NCBI RefSeq assembly: GCF_000745005.1 | Contig: NZ_JQNB01000001.1 | Span: forward strand, 4,333,501-4,397,500 | Length of the DNA: 64,000 nt | Direction of reading: 5' to 3' | Source: Luteibacter sp. 9135 | GTDB lineage: Bacteria > Pseudomonadota > Gammaproteobacteria > Xanthomonadales > Rhodanobacteraceae | Shown here: positions 25,801 to 33,173 of the stretch, in pieces | Numbering within the stretch: position 1 is the stretch's first letter | How the letters are laid out: each line of letters starts with the position of its first letter | Translations under genes and position numbers: made by a program | The notes under the pieces: model-generated | What the model was told of the DNA's origin: nothing | Databases searched by the model: none | What the model saw: only the letters and a program-made list of their open reading frames with translations

Positions 25801-28152
25801 GTGCTCATGCAGGCCACCTACGCGCCCGTCACGGGCATGCCCGCCAGCCTTAGTTCCGACGCGGGCGCCATGCTTTTCCGTACCGATTATCTGGGCCGCA
25901 TGACCGAGCAGGACATCGTCACGAGCGGCACCCTCAGCCGCAGTACATGCGTGGAAATTTCACCCGGCGGCCTGGAACAGGCCAAAACCGGTGTCGACGG
26001 CATGCGTCGCGTGTTCGTTTACGATGATGTCGGCCGTGTCACCCGCACCACCGATTACGACGCCGCGGATGCGCTCGTTGTCGAAGTGAGTTTTGCGTAT
26101 GACGCGATATCCCGCCCTCACAGCCGCACCAGCCGTGACGCCGACGGTGCATTGACCGAGACCGTAACCTATGACGATCGCGACCGAATCGCGCGCACGA
26201 CATGGACCCACGAACGGCAAGGCACGACAACCCGGCGTTCGCTTGCGCTCGCCTGGCGCGACGACGGCAAGCTGATCGGCAAGCAGTGGCACGACGGGAC
26301 AGGCGATATCTATCGGAGCGAATCGATGGATTACGACGTGCGCGGACGTCTGTCCTGCCACGCGATCTCGTCGGCCACCGGCGATCTCCCCGTCGACGAC
26401 ATGGGGCGACCCTTCACACGCCAGAGCTTCACCTACGACTGCCTGGACAACCTGCTGGCGGTCGACACCACGTTCGTCGACGGAAGCGGAGAAGCGACCC
26501 GCTACGAGCACGACCCCGTCGATCGCGACCGCGTCACCGCCGTCGCCACGACGCTTACTGATAACGGCGTCAGTCGGCAGCGCCGCGCGGTGATGCGCTA
26601 CGACGAGGCCGGTCGTCTCGTGAATGACGGGGTCGGCGGCAGCTTCGAATGGAACGGGGCGGGACGCCTCGCGTTCGCCTCACCGAAGGACGGCGAACGC
26701 CGCGGCTACCGTTATGGCCCCGATGGCCGTGCGACGTCTGTGGATAGCGCCCGAGGTACAGCGTACCGATATTACGACGATGGTCGTCTCTACGGCGAGT
26801 TCAGCGACGACGACGAGCGACGTTTCATACGCGCTGGCGATGTGGCGATCGCGGAAACCGTCCTCAGCCACGCCGTGCGCTCCACCTGGCTGCTGGGCAC
26901 CGATCCGCAGGGCTCCGTCGTGATGGAGGCCGGAGATAGGCTCCACTGGCGCACGTACGGCGCCTACGGTGAACGCAACACGTCCGGGGACGGTGCTCGC
27001 GGCGGCTTTGCTGGTGAGAACCATGAAGACGGCACCGGCTGCTATCTGCTGGGCGATCGTCTGTACTCGCCTCGTTTGCGGCGGTTTCTCAGCCCGGACC
27101 ACGCCAGCCCTTTCGAGGCGGGCGGGCTGAACCGCTATGCCTACTGTGGTGGCGACCCGATCAACCGCGTCGATCCGACCGGCGAATCCTGGCTGGACTG
27201 GCTCGGCGTGGCGGTCGGTATCGTGGGCGCCGTGATCGCCACCGTGGCCACCGGAGGGATGATGGCGGGACTCGTGGGCGCCGCAGCAGCCGGCAGCCTC
27301 GCCGGCGCGGTAGCCACGCCGGGCATGATGGCCATGGCTACCGCCACGGTGCTGGACGTGACAGCCACCGCCGTCGACCTGGCCTCAAACGTTGCCGCGG
27401 AAGCAGGTGAGGATGGCGCAGCGGGCATCCTGGGCTGGGTGGCCCTGGCTACGGGGCTGGGGTCCGCCGCCATGGGCGGGGTGTCGGCGCTACCTGGCGC
27501 GGGTCGAGCAGGGGGCGGAGCATCGCGCCGTTTCGTCGGACGCACGCTCGACAGCGGTGCGATGCGAGCGCCACCGAACCTTATTGCGAGAAAGCCCTAC
27601 CCAGGCACGCTCAATCCTAAAAGCGTGAAACAAAAATGGGAGCATGCGTCAGGCAGGATAGTCAAACTCTACCGGAAGGAAGCGGTAACAAAAAAGATTC
27701 CCGGGCGTGTCCAAGGAAGCTGGGTCAGGCCTAAATGGCATGAACGTCCGAACCGCGCAGGAGGGACCATTTATGCGGCCGACACATTCGTATCCGGCAA
27801 CGACATAGAGAGCAAAGTCACTAGTCTGGCTTACAGCACGATGGACAATAAGGACATCCACATCCTGAGCGGGGTTCACGGATATCCGAGGGGCGACAAT
27901 TACACGCGCAACGGGCGGCGAACACTCGGAGAGCCTGGGTTTTTCCAGATGGACAAGCAGTTGGCTTCCCATCTACAGGCGCAGACCGGTCGCCGTATTA
28001 CGGTGACAAATATCTACCGCAAGTCGGATCGAACGATCGGCAGCCTTGCACAGAAGAACGCCCATATCGTCCAGGCGTACTGTTTCGGAGCTGCCGATCC
28101 GGTGGTCATGGAGGCTATGAACCTGGACAAGGTAAAGGCATTTCGCCTGTAA
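22867..28152 (+). CDS. Giant RHS/YD-repeat protein 2 with C-terminal GVHG/CFGAAD domain
   Basis: A 1761-residue paralogue of the protein at 13184, similar along the whole shell (KDDFYSSAFGFYSNISGAVDP at the start). It has YD repeats (for example YDNLGRLTEEVDF, YDGLGRCIEACDT, YDGLTRLTQETAG), the core RRFLSPDHAS...GGLNRYAYCGGDPINRVDPTG (about 1400-1438), and the hydrophobic segment after it. The C-terminal domain (about 1555-1761) is clearly related to that of RHS1 but much more diverged than the shell. Shared features are PNxAGGxxYA, HILSGVHGYPRG (H1671), IVQAYCFGAAD (C1739) and LDKVKAFRL at the end. A basic repeat insertion at residues 521-546 is unique to this copy. It is the last gene of a four-gene operon; the next gene is convergent, so no immunity gene follows on this strand. 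Confidence 0.9.
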   Translation: MDDKSKGAGTALVKDDFYSSAFGFYSNISGAVDPRTGMYSASIDLPVGKGNRLRGPGLGFRLRYSPLSTVDHGFGEGWLLGMTELDLNSNMLTLDSGDTHRIDWIFPGYAARFPDRKLESFRLTRGAGMANATLEHATGVVEYLEKMQHDPSIMRTVRIASPSGDALHLAWTLGPHGTVVLAGITDDEGTVLLGIDYPDLRQITLHLATGLTEPLEVVFERQGAQLQRVRIPAIARLNEGPKLTDEEPLWAFGYINTLELPPLCLLASIDSPDGIQEKVKYDEHAFILPRGAPRAYMPAVVVRTRMLAASPIARTDTRRAPRTSFVQASSYTYDNHGYANFYGYPIVPDWQSRVDQLLRHVGGDDFRYGSTETQRNEDDKALCSISRDYDHFHLMTAETTHRGTVKQAVTITYGNVRGRPFDDQPADFQLPHAVTTAVYDTRDDAVKQVTVVLSDYDADGNLTGRLDTASGIEERFRYFPLEGEAGRCPGDPFKLVRRLKSATVIPGPGGGPTVTTHYTYAALPKRAALPKRAALPKRKRKRKRKHSKADADAVYVQAIAEWTTLGDSGQPLTQSQQAFIVDQGAHHGALTRETHTVDDKKHTRELSYRTDALGTVTLQTTDTTPDGIVCVTEDVLALVGGFALETTDMARNKIRRAYDNLGRLTEEVDFRDGVGQRSTNRWTYRLTRASRSVTRIGSTGLAHRQWLDEQGRLIAQEEPLPDGGMQIVGETVYDAFGDVVEDIAFDRLADGRRLALTTRYTYDDWGQCTDTVAPDGSHTRALTSLNDEAGEVMTHRITWQEAGGVRTGGWQSVDEDAAGRQRRVQTGCWDTDSNPVACTTETWLYDGLGRCIEACDTMGRVTRQRWDHFGRLTETLLPDGSVVTRTYATGQTDELIACLAVTAPGETAPIVLGTRRYDGLTRLTQETAGSLNWKLGYVARQISPASEERPDGAVIDRTYDAWLGEALLTETLRGARPQVLMQATYAPVTGMPASLSSDAGAMLFRTDYLGRMTEQDIVTSGTLSRSTCVEISPGGLEQAKTGVDGMRRVFVYDDVGRVTRTTDYDAADALVVEVSFAYDAISRPHSRTSRDADGALTETVTYDDRDRIARTTWTHERQGTTTRRSLALAWRDDGKLIGKQWHDGTGDIYRSESMDYDVRGRLSCHAISSATGDLPVDDMGRPFTRQSFTYDCLDNLLAVDTTFVDGSGEATRYEHDPVDRDRVTAVATTLTDNGVSRQRRAVMRYDEAGRLVNDGVGGSFEWNGAGRLAFASPKDGERRGYRYGPDGRATSVDSARGTAYRYYDDGRLYGEFSDDDERRFIRAGDVAIAETVLSHAVRSTWLLGTDPQGSVVMEAGDRLHWRTYGAYGERNTSGDGARGGFAGENHEDGTGCYLLGDRLYSPRLRRFLSPDHASPFEAGGLNRYAYCGGDPINRVDPTGESWLDWLGVAVGIVGAVIATVATGGMMAGLVGAAAAGSLAGAVATPGMMAMATATVLDVTATAVDLASNVAAEAGEDGAAGILGWVALATGLGSAAMGGVSALPGAGRAGGGASRRFVGRTLDSGAMRAPPNLIARKPYPGTLNPKSVKQKWEHASGRIVKLYRKEAVTKKIPGRVQGSWVRPKWHERPNRAGGTIYAADTFVSGNDIESKVTSLAYSTMDNKDIHILSGVHGYPRGDNYTRNGRRTLGEPGFFQMDKQLASHLQAQTGRRITVTNIYRKSDRTIGSLAQKNAHIVQAYCFGAADPVVMEAMNLDKVKAFRL
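24427..24504 (+). repeat. In-frame tandem repeats (3 x 18 bp, then about 4 x 6 bp) inside RHS gene 2
   Basis: Three near-identical 18-bp units (GCCGCCCTGCCCAAACGT, the last ending CGC) are followed by AAGCGC, AAGCGC, AAGCGC and AAGCAC. They encode AALPKR x3 then KRKRKRKH, residues 521-546. RHS1 has no equivalent insertion at this place. Such repeats are prone to slippage; both unit lengths are multiples of three, so changes keep the frame. Confidence 0.9.
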
Positions 28153-28196
28153 TCGAGCGAGGTACACACTGGCGATGGGATGTTTCCGAACGTCCG

Positions 28197-28460
28197 CTAA
28201 TGCGTGATGGGCGCGGAAGCACGCAGGGCGGCCATGGGGAGAGCCACCGGCCGTTTTATATCCGTACCGAAGGGGCGCCATACGCCATCGGCGCCTTCGA
28301 CATCGATGCGCGCATCGCCGCCGTCGCTGGAGGCCCTGCTTACCGCGCACCGCAGTGCGTCGTATCGCGAATCGCAACGCTCGATCACCTTGCCCGACAC
28401 GCGCACCTCCCACGCCCGGCCGGCATGGGGGTGGAATGGAACCTCGTAGATACGCACCAT
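28197..28460 (-). CDS. Small DUF2188-like protein
   Basis: 87 residues. The ATG at 28460 follows GGAGGG at 4-nt spacing, which supports a real gene. The sequence EVPFHPHAGRAWEVRVSGK, CDSRYDALRCAVSRAS, ARIDVEGADGVWRPFGTD fits the pattern of DUF2188-type small proteins (a beta strand with W-x-V, a helix with D-A-L, then a strand with DG.W). No function is established. It is convergent with RHS gene 2 (44 bp between stops), which makes it the nearest downstream neighbour of that gene; an immunity role would be pure speculation. Confidence 0.6.
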   Translation of the reverse strand: MVRIYEVPFHPHAGRAWEVRVSGKVIERCDSRYDALRCAVSRASSDGGDARIDVEGADGVWRPFGTDIKRPVALPMAALRASAPITH

Positions 28461-28660
28461 GGTGCCCTCCGTCCGGATGAGGTGTGGGGTTCAGCGTGCT
28501 CGTCGGCGCGTCTTCGCCAGGTGCTTTCTGTCCGTGTCCATCGTGACAAGACGACTACGTGCGTTCCGCGCCGCACAACGGAGTGTGAAGGGCACGTTTG
28601 CTAGAATCGCGGTTTTAGGTCGCGTCGGCATTCCGTTGACGCGTCGTCCAAGGAGTCGTC

Positions 28661-30196
28661 ATGTCCTCGAAGATCCTCGCCGCGCTCGGTCTCAATGCCA
28701 CCGAATCGGGCACCTACCTCGGCCGCGGGGAGTGGGCGTCCGCTACCGACGCCGGCACCCTGACGCCGGTCAACCCTGCCACGGGCGAGGCGATCGCCAC
28801 GGTGCACGCCACCGGCGCGGCCGACTACGAGACCATCGTCCAGCGGGCCCAGGAGGCCTTCACGGTGTGGCGCACCACCCCGGCGCCCCGCCGCGGCGAG
28901 GCGGTGCGCCTGTGCGGCGAGGCGCTGCGTCGGCACAAGGACGCCCTTGGCTCGCTGGTCGCCCTGGAAATGGGCAAGATCAAGCCCGAGGGCGATGGCG
29001 AAGTGCAGGAGATGATCGACATCGCCGATTTCGCGGTCGGCCAGAGCCGCATGCTGTACGGCTACACCATGCACTCGGAGCGCCCCGGGCACCGCATGTA
29101 TGAACAGTGGCACCCGGTGGGCCTGGTCGGCATCGTCAGCGCCTTCAACTTCCCGGTGGCCGTGTGGGCGTGGAACGCCTTCCTTGCCGCCATCTGCGGC
29201 GACATCTGCATCTGGAAGCCCTCGCCCAAGACCCCGCTCTCGGCCATCGCCACGATGAAGATCTGCAACGAGGCGCTGCGCGAAGCGGGCTTCCCGGATA
29301 TCTTCTTCCTGTTCAACGATGCCGGTACCGACCTCGCCCAGGCCTTCGTCGACGACAAGCGCATCCCGCTGATCAGCTTCACCGGCTCGACCAAGGTGGG
29401 TCGCTCCGTCGGCGAGCGCGTCGCGAAGCGCATGGGCCGCAGCCTGCTGGAGCTGGGCGGCAACAATGCCATCATCCTGGACAAGACCGCCGACCTGAAG
29501 CTGGCCATCCCGGCGATCGTGTTCGGTGCCGTGGGCACGGCGGGCCAGCGCTGCACCAGTACGCGCCGCGTCCTCGTGCACCGTTCCATCCACGACCAGG
29601 TGGTGGACACGCTGGTCAAGGCCTACGGCCAGGTGGAGCAGAAGATCGGCGACCCCACGCTGGCCACCACGCTGATGGGCCCGCTGAACAGCCCGGAAGC
29701 CGTGCAGGCCTTCGTCGACGCCGTGGCCCGCGCCCAGGCGGCCGGTGGCACCGTGCGCACGGGCGGCAAGGCCCTGACCGACCGCAAGGGCAACTTCGTC
29801 CTGCCGACCATCGTCACCGGCCTGAGCAACACCGATGAAGTGGTCCAGACCGAGACCTTCGCACCGATCCTCTACGTGATGCCGTTCGACACCCTGGACG
29901 ATGCCATCGTGCAGCAGAACGCCGTACCGCAAGGCCTGTCGTCGGCCATCTTCACGCAGGACCTGAAGGCCGCCGAGCATTATCTGTCGGCCGCCGGCTC
30001 GGACTGCGGCATCGCCAACGTGAATATCGGCACCTCGGGCGCGGAAATCGGCGGCGCCTTCGGCGGCGAGAAGGAAACCGGCGGTGGCCGCGAGTCCGGT
30101 TCGGATGCCTGGAAGGTGTACATGCGCCGCCAGACCAACACCATCAACTACTCCGACTCGCTGCCGCTGGCGCAGGGCATCAAGTTCGAGTTCTGA
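28661..30196 (+). CDS. amaB: ALDH7-type aldehyde dehydrogenase: alpha-aminoadipic semialdehyde (piperideine-6-carboxylate) dehydrogenase
   Basis: A 511-residue aldehyde dehydrogenase of the ALDH7A1/antiquitin branch. In that family it converts 2-aminoadipate 6-semialdehyde, in equilibrium with piperideine-6-carboxylate, to 2-aminoadipate in lysine catabolism. Motifs: [35 protein letters not shown], catalytic [10 protein letters not shown] and the nucleophile in [12 protein letters not shown]. The end [30 protein letters not shown] is characteristic of the subfamily. Bacterial relatives include AmaB and Pcd. The methyltransferase starts 15 bp downstream. A glutaryl-CoA dehydrogenase is encoded later in the window (40344-41513), consistent with a lysine-to-glutaryl-CoA route. 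Confidence 0.87.
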   Translation: MSSKILAALGLNATESGTYLGRGEWASATDAGTLTPVNPATGEAIATVHATGAADYETIVQRAQEAFTVWRTTPAPRRGEAVRLCGEALRRHKDALGSLVALEMGKIKPEGDGEVQEMIDIADFAVGQSRMLYGYTMHSERPGHRMYEQWHPVGLVGIVSAFNFPVAVWAWNAFLAAICGDICIWKPSPKTPLSAIATMKICNEALREAGFPDIFFLFNDAGTDLAQAFVDDKRIPLISFTGSTKVGRSVGERVAKRMGRSLLELGGNNAIILDKTADLKLAIPAIVFGAVGTAGQRCTSTRRVLVHRSIHDQVVDTLVKAYGQVEQKIGDPTLATTLMGPLNSPEAVQAFVDAVARAQAAGGTVRTGGKALTDRKGNFVLPTIVTGLSNTDEVVQTETFAPILYVMPFDTLDDAIVQQNAVPQGLSSAIFTQDLKAAEHYLSAAGSDCGIANVNIGTSGAEIGGAFGGEKETGGGRESGSDAWKVYMRRQTNTINYSDSLPLAQGIKFEF

Positions 30197-30211
30197 CGCG
30201 CGGATGACGCC

Positions 30212-30979
30212 ATGACCGACCTTCGCTCCACGGAACGTTTTTCCGATCGCGTGGCGGACTATGTCCGCTACCGGCCGGATTACCCGCAAGCCCTGGTCGG
30301 CTGGCTCCATGGGCTGGGCGTGGATGCCGACTGGACGGTGGCCGATATCGGCGCCGGCACCGGTATCTCGTCAAGGCTGTTCCTCGATGCCGGCCACCGC
30401 GTGACCGGCGTCGAGCCGAACGCACCGATGCGCGACGCGGCACGGCAGTGGCTGGCGGGCGCGGAAGGCTTCCGGGCCCATGACGGCACCGCGGAGGCCA
30501 CCGGCTTGCCGGACGCCTCGGTGGACCTAGTGATTGCCGGCCAGGCGTTCCACTGGTTCGATCCCGTGGCGGTGCGCCGCGAGTTCGCGCGACTGCTCAC
30601 GCCGCGTGGCCTCGTCGCCATCTTCTGGAACACGCGCCGGCTGGTCGGCACGCCCTTCCTCGAAGGCTACGAGCGCCTGTTGCACCAGTACGGCATCGAC
30701 TATGTCAGCGTGGCCGAGCGTTACGCCGACGACGACACCATGGCCCGCTGGTTCGGGCACGGTTACCGCGGCATGGCATCGTTCCCGCATACGCAGCGAC
30801 TCGACTACGCGCAACTGCTGGGCCGTACGCTGTCATCCTCCTACATGCCGATGGCCGGCCACCCGAACCACGAACCGCTGCTGGTCGCGCTACGCGCACT
30901 GTTCGACGCCACGCAGTCGGGCGGTACCATCGCCTTCGATTACGACACCCGCATCTTCGCGGGTCATCCGGACACCTGA
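30212..30979 (+). CDS. Class I SAM-dependent methyltransferase
   Basis: 255 residues. The SAM-binding motif I is [19 protein letters not shown] (about 44-62), with the acidic end of strand 2 at VTGVEPN and motif II-like [21 protein letters not shown] is typical of the Methyltransf_11/TRM9-like group acting on small molecules; the substrate is unknown. It lies 15 bp after amaB and its TGA overlaps the ATG of pyrD (TGATG), so it shares a transcript with pyrD-murB. Confidence 0.82.
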   Translation: MTDLRSTERFSDRVADYVRYRPDYPQALVGWLHGLGVDADWTVADIGAGTGISSRLFLDAGHRVTGVEPNAPMRDAARQWLAGAEGFRAHDGTAEATGLPDASVDLVIAGQAFHWFDPVAVRREFARLLTPRGLVAIFWNTRRLVGTPFLEGYERLLHQYGIDYVSVAERYADDDTMARWFGHGYRGMASFPHTQRLDYAQLLGRTLSSSYMPMAGHPNHEPLLVALRALFDATQSGGTIAFDYDTRIFAGHPDT

Positions 30980-32007
30980 TGTACGACCTGATTCGCCCCT
31001 TGCTGTTCGCCCTGGATGCGGAAACCGCGCACGACCTTACCCTTTACGCCTGCGATGTGGCGCAACGCAGCGGCCTGTCCCGGTGGATCGCCACGCCGCC
31101 GGCCGATCTGCCGGTAAGGGCGTTTGGTATCGACTTCCCCAATCCCGTGGGCCTGGCCGCCGGACTGGACAAGAACGGTGCCCACCTCGACGGGCTGGCC
31201 GCGCTGGGCTTCGGTTTCCTCGAGATCGGCACGGTCACGCCTCGTCCGCAACCCGGCAACGACACCCCGCGCATGTTCCGCCTGCCGGGCCACGAGGCCG
31301 TGATCAACCGGCTGGGCTTCAACAACGGCGGCATCGACGCCCTGGTGCGGAACGTGGAGAAAGCCACGTTCCGTGGGGTACTCGGCATCAACATCGGCAA
31401 GAACAAGGACACCCCCAACGAGCGCGCCGTCGACGATTACCTGCTCTGCCTGGAGCTGGCCTATCCCCTGGCCAGCTACGTCACGGTGAACATCTCCTCG
31501 CCGAACACCCAGGGCCTGCGCGACCTGCAGGAAGAGGACACGCTGCGCCGCTTCATCGGCACGCTGCGCGAGGCGCAGGAACGCCTGGCGTCCCGGCACG
31601 GTGCACGTAAGCCGATGCTGCTGAAGATCGCGCCGGACCTGTCGGACGTCGAACTGGACGCCATCGCCGACGTGCTGCTGGCCTCGGGTATCGACGGCGT
31701 GATCTGCACCAATACCACCGTGGATCGCGACACCGTGGCGGGTGCGCCGCATGCGCAGGAAGCGGGTGGCCTTTCCGGCCGCCCCTTGTTCGACAAAGCC
31801 ACCGGGGTATTGCGCGCCATGAAGGCACGGGTGGGCGATCGCCTGCCGATCATCGGCGTCGGCGGCATCGTCGACGGTGACACGGCGGCGGAAAAACTTG
31901 CCGCGGGCGCCGCGCTGGTCCAGGTGTATTCCGGGCTGGTGTTCCGCGGACCGAAGCTGGTGGCCGAGGCCGTGACCGAAATCCGTCGCCGGGGCCTGCC
32001 TGCATGA
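30979..32007 (+). CDS. pyrD: Dihydroorotate dehydrogenase (quinone), class 2
   Basis: 342 residues, typical of membrane-associated class 2 enzymes that oxidise dihydroorotate to orotate with ubiquinone in pyrimidine synthesis. The N-terminal helical extension ([20 protein letters not shown]) marks class 2. FMN and substrate motifs: [38 protein letters not shown], and the catalytic serine in [11 protein letters not shown]. Near the C-terminus are [10 protein letters not shown] and [10 protein letters not shown]. It overlaps the methyltransferase upstream and murB downstream (ATGA). Confidence 0.96.
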   Translation: MYDLIRPLLFALDAETAHDLTLYACDVAQRSGLSRWIATPPADLPVRAFGIDFPNPVGLAAGLDKNGAHLDGLAALGFGFLEIGTVTPRPQPGNDTPRMFRLPGHEAVINRLGFNNGGIDALVRNVEKATFRGVLGINIGKNKDTPNERAVDDYLLCLELAYPLASYVTVNISSPNTQGLRDLQEEDTLRRFIGTLREAQERLASRHGARKPMLLKIAPDLSDVELDAIADVLLASGIDGVICTNTTVDRDTVAGAPHAQEAGGLSGRPLFDKATGVLRAMKARVGDRLPIIGVGGIVDGDTAAEKLAAGAALVQVYSGLVFRGPKLVAEAVTEIRRRGLPA

Positions 32008-33044
32008 ACAACGAACCGGTCGACATGGGCGGATTCCAGCTCACCAGCGATGCCGCCATGGGCCGCCGCAACACGCTGCGCGTGGATGCGCGCGCGCGGT
32101 TGCTGGCCGAGGTGCACGACGTGACACGGCTGCCCGAGGTACTGGCCTACCCCGCCATCGCGGGCGGCAAGGTGCTGGTGCTCGGCGAAGGCAGCAACCT
32201 GCTGATCCGCGGCGACATCGACGCCACGGTACTGGCGATTGCCAACCGCGGTGTCGAGACCTTCCAGCGCGACGACCACGTGCTGGTCCGCGTGGCCGCC
32301 GGGGAGCGCTGGGACGACTTCGTCCGCTGGTCGCTGGGCCAGGGCCTGGCCGGTCTGGAAAACCTGATCCTCATTCCCGGCACCGTGGGCGCCTCCCCTA
32401 TCCAGAACATCGGCGCGTATGGCGTGGAAGTGGCGGAATTCATCGATACGGTGGAAGCCTGGGACACGCAGCAGGCCGAGTTCGTGATCCTGGACAAGGC
32501 CGCCTGCGCGTTCTCCTATCGCCACTCGACCTTCAAGCAGCAGGCCGGTCGCTGGATCGTCGTGGCGGTGACCTTCCGCCTGCCGCGCGAGCGGCCGTTG
32601 TCGCTGGACTACGCCGGCATCGCCGAGGAAATGGAAGCAATGGGCGTGCAGCGCCCGACGCCCTATCACGTGGCCGAGGCCGTGATCCGCCTACGCTCGC
32701 GCAAGCTGCCGGACCCCGCGGTGATCGGCAACGCCGGCAGTTTCTTCAAGAACCCCATCGTCGGCGCCGTGCAGGCCGATGCCATGGCGCTAGCGCATCC
32801 TGGCCTGCCCGCCTGGCCGCATGCCGGCGGCACGGCCAAGCTGTCCGCCGGATGGCTGATCGAAGCCGCGGGATTCAAGGGCGCGCGCGACGGCGATGCC
32901 GGCATGTCGAACCGGCATGCCCTGGTGCTGGTCAACCACGGCAAAGCCACCGGTCCGCAGCTGTGGGCATTCGCGCAGAAAGTGATCGCCGGCGTGGAAG
33001 CCATGTTCGGCATCACCCTTGAACCCGAGCCGCAGGTGGTCTGA
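32004..33044 (+). CDS. murB: UDP-N-acetylenolpyruvoylglucosamine reductase
   Basis: 346 residues (E. coli 342), the type I form. It reduces UDP-GlcNAc-enolpyruvate to UDP-MurNAc in peptidoglycan synthesis. FAD-binding motifs: [13 protein letters not shown] and [19 protein letters not shown]. Type I features: [11 protein letters not shown] with the Tyr-Arg pair, and NAGSFFKNP with the proton-donor serine. The start overlaps pyrD by ATGA. An internal start (M8) is possible but gives a slightly short N-terminus. Confidence 0.96.
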   Translation: MNNEPVDMGGFQLTSDAAMGRRNTLRVDARARLLAEVHDVTRLPEVLAYPAIAGGKVLVLGEGSNLLIRGDIDATVLAIANRGVETFQRDDHVLVRVAAGERWDDFVRWSLGQGLAGLENLILIPGTVGASPIQNIGAYGVEVAEFIDTVEAWDTQQAEFVILDKAACAFSYRHSTFKQQAGRWIVVAVTFRLPRERPLSLDYAGIAEEMEAMGVQRPTPYHVAEAVIRLRSRKLPDPAVIGNAGSFFKNPIVGAVQADAMALAHPGLPAWPHAGGTAKLSAGWLIEAAGFKGARDGDAGMSNRHALVLVNHGKATGPQLWAFAQKVIAGVEAMFGITLEPEPQVV

Positions 33045-33173
33045 TATCGCTGCCAGCCTGTACGAAGGCCCGATGGCTGTGTCACCGGGATGTAAGGGCG
33101 CGGTCATAAGCTTCACCGGGCGGCGTACCATGGGGTCGTCGTAATTCGCGACGAGGACGACGCCCTGGACACG

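Noticed and set aside
13184..28152. A type VI secretion RHS cluster
   Set aside because: No VgrG, PAAR, Hcp, adaptor or sheath gene occurs in the window, and the RHS N-termini lack a PAAR domain.
28200..28604. A plus-strand frame opposite and beyond the DUF2188-like gene
   Set aside because: It has no ribosome binding site or recognisable motif and is antisense to the better-supported minus-strand gene.
33045..33173. A possible Pho box (CGGTCATAAG) upstream of ppk1
   Set aside because: Only one half-site-like sequence is present; no second direct repeat at the required spacing.
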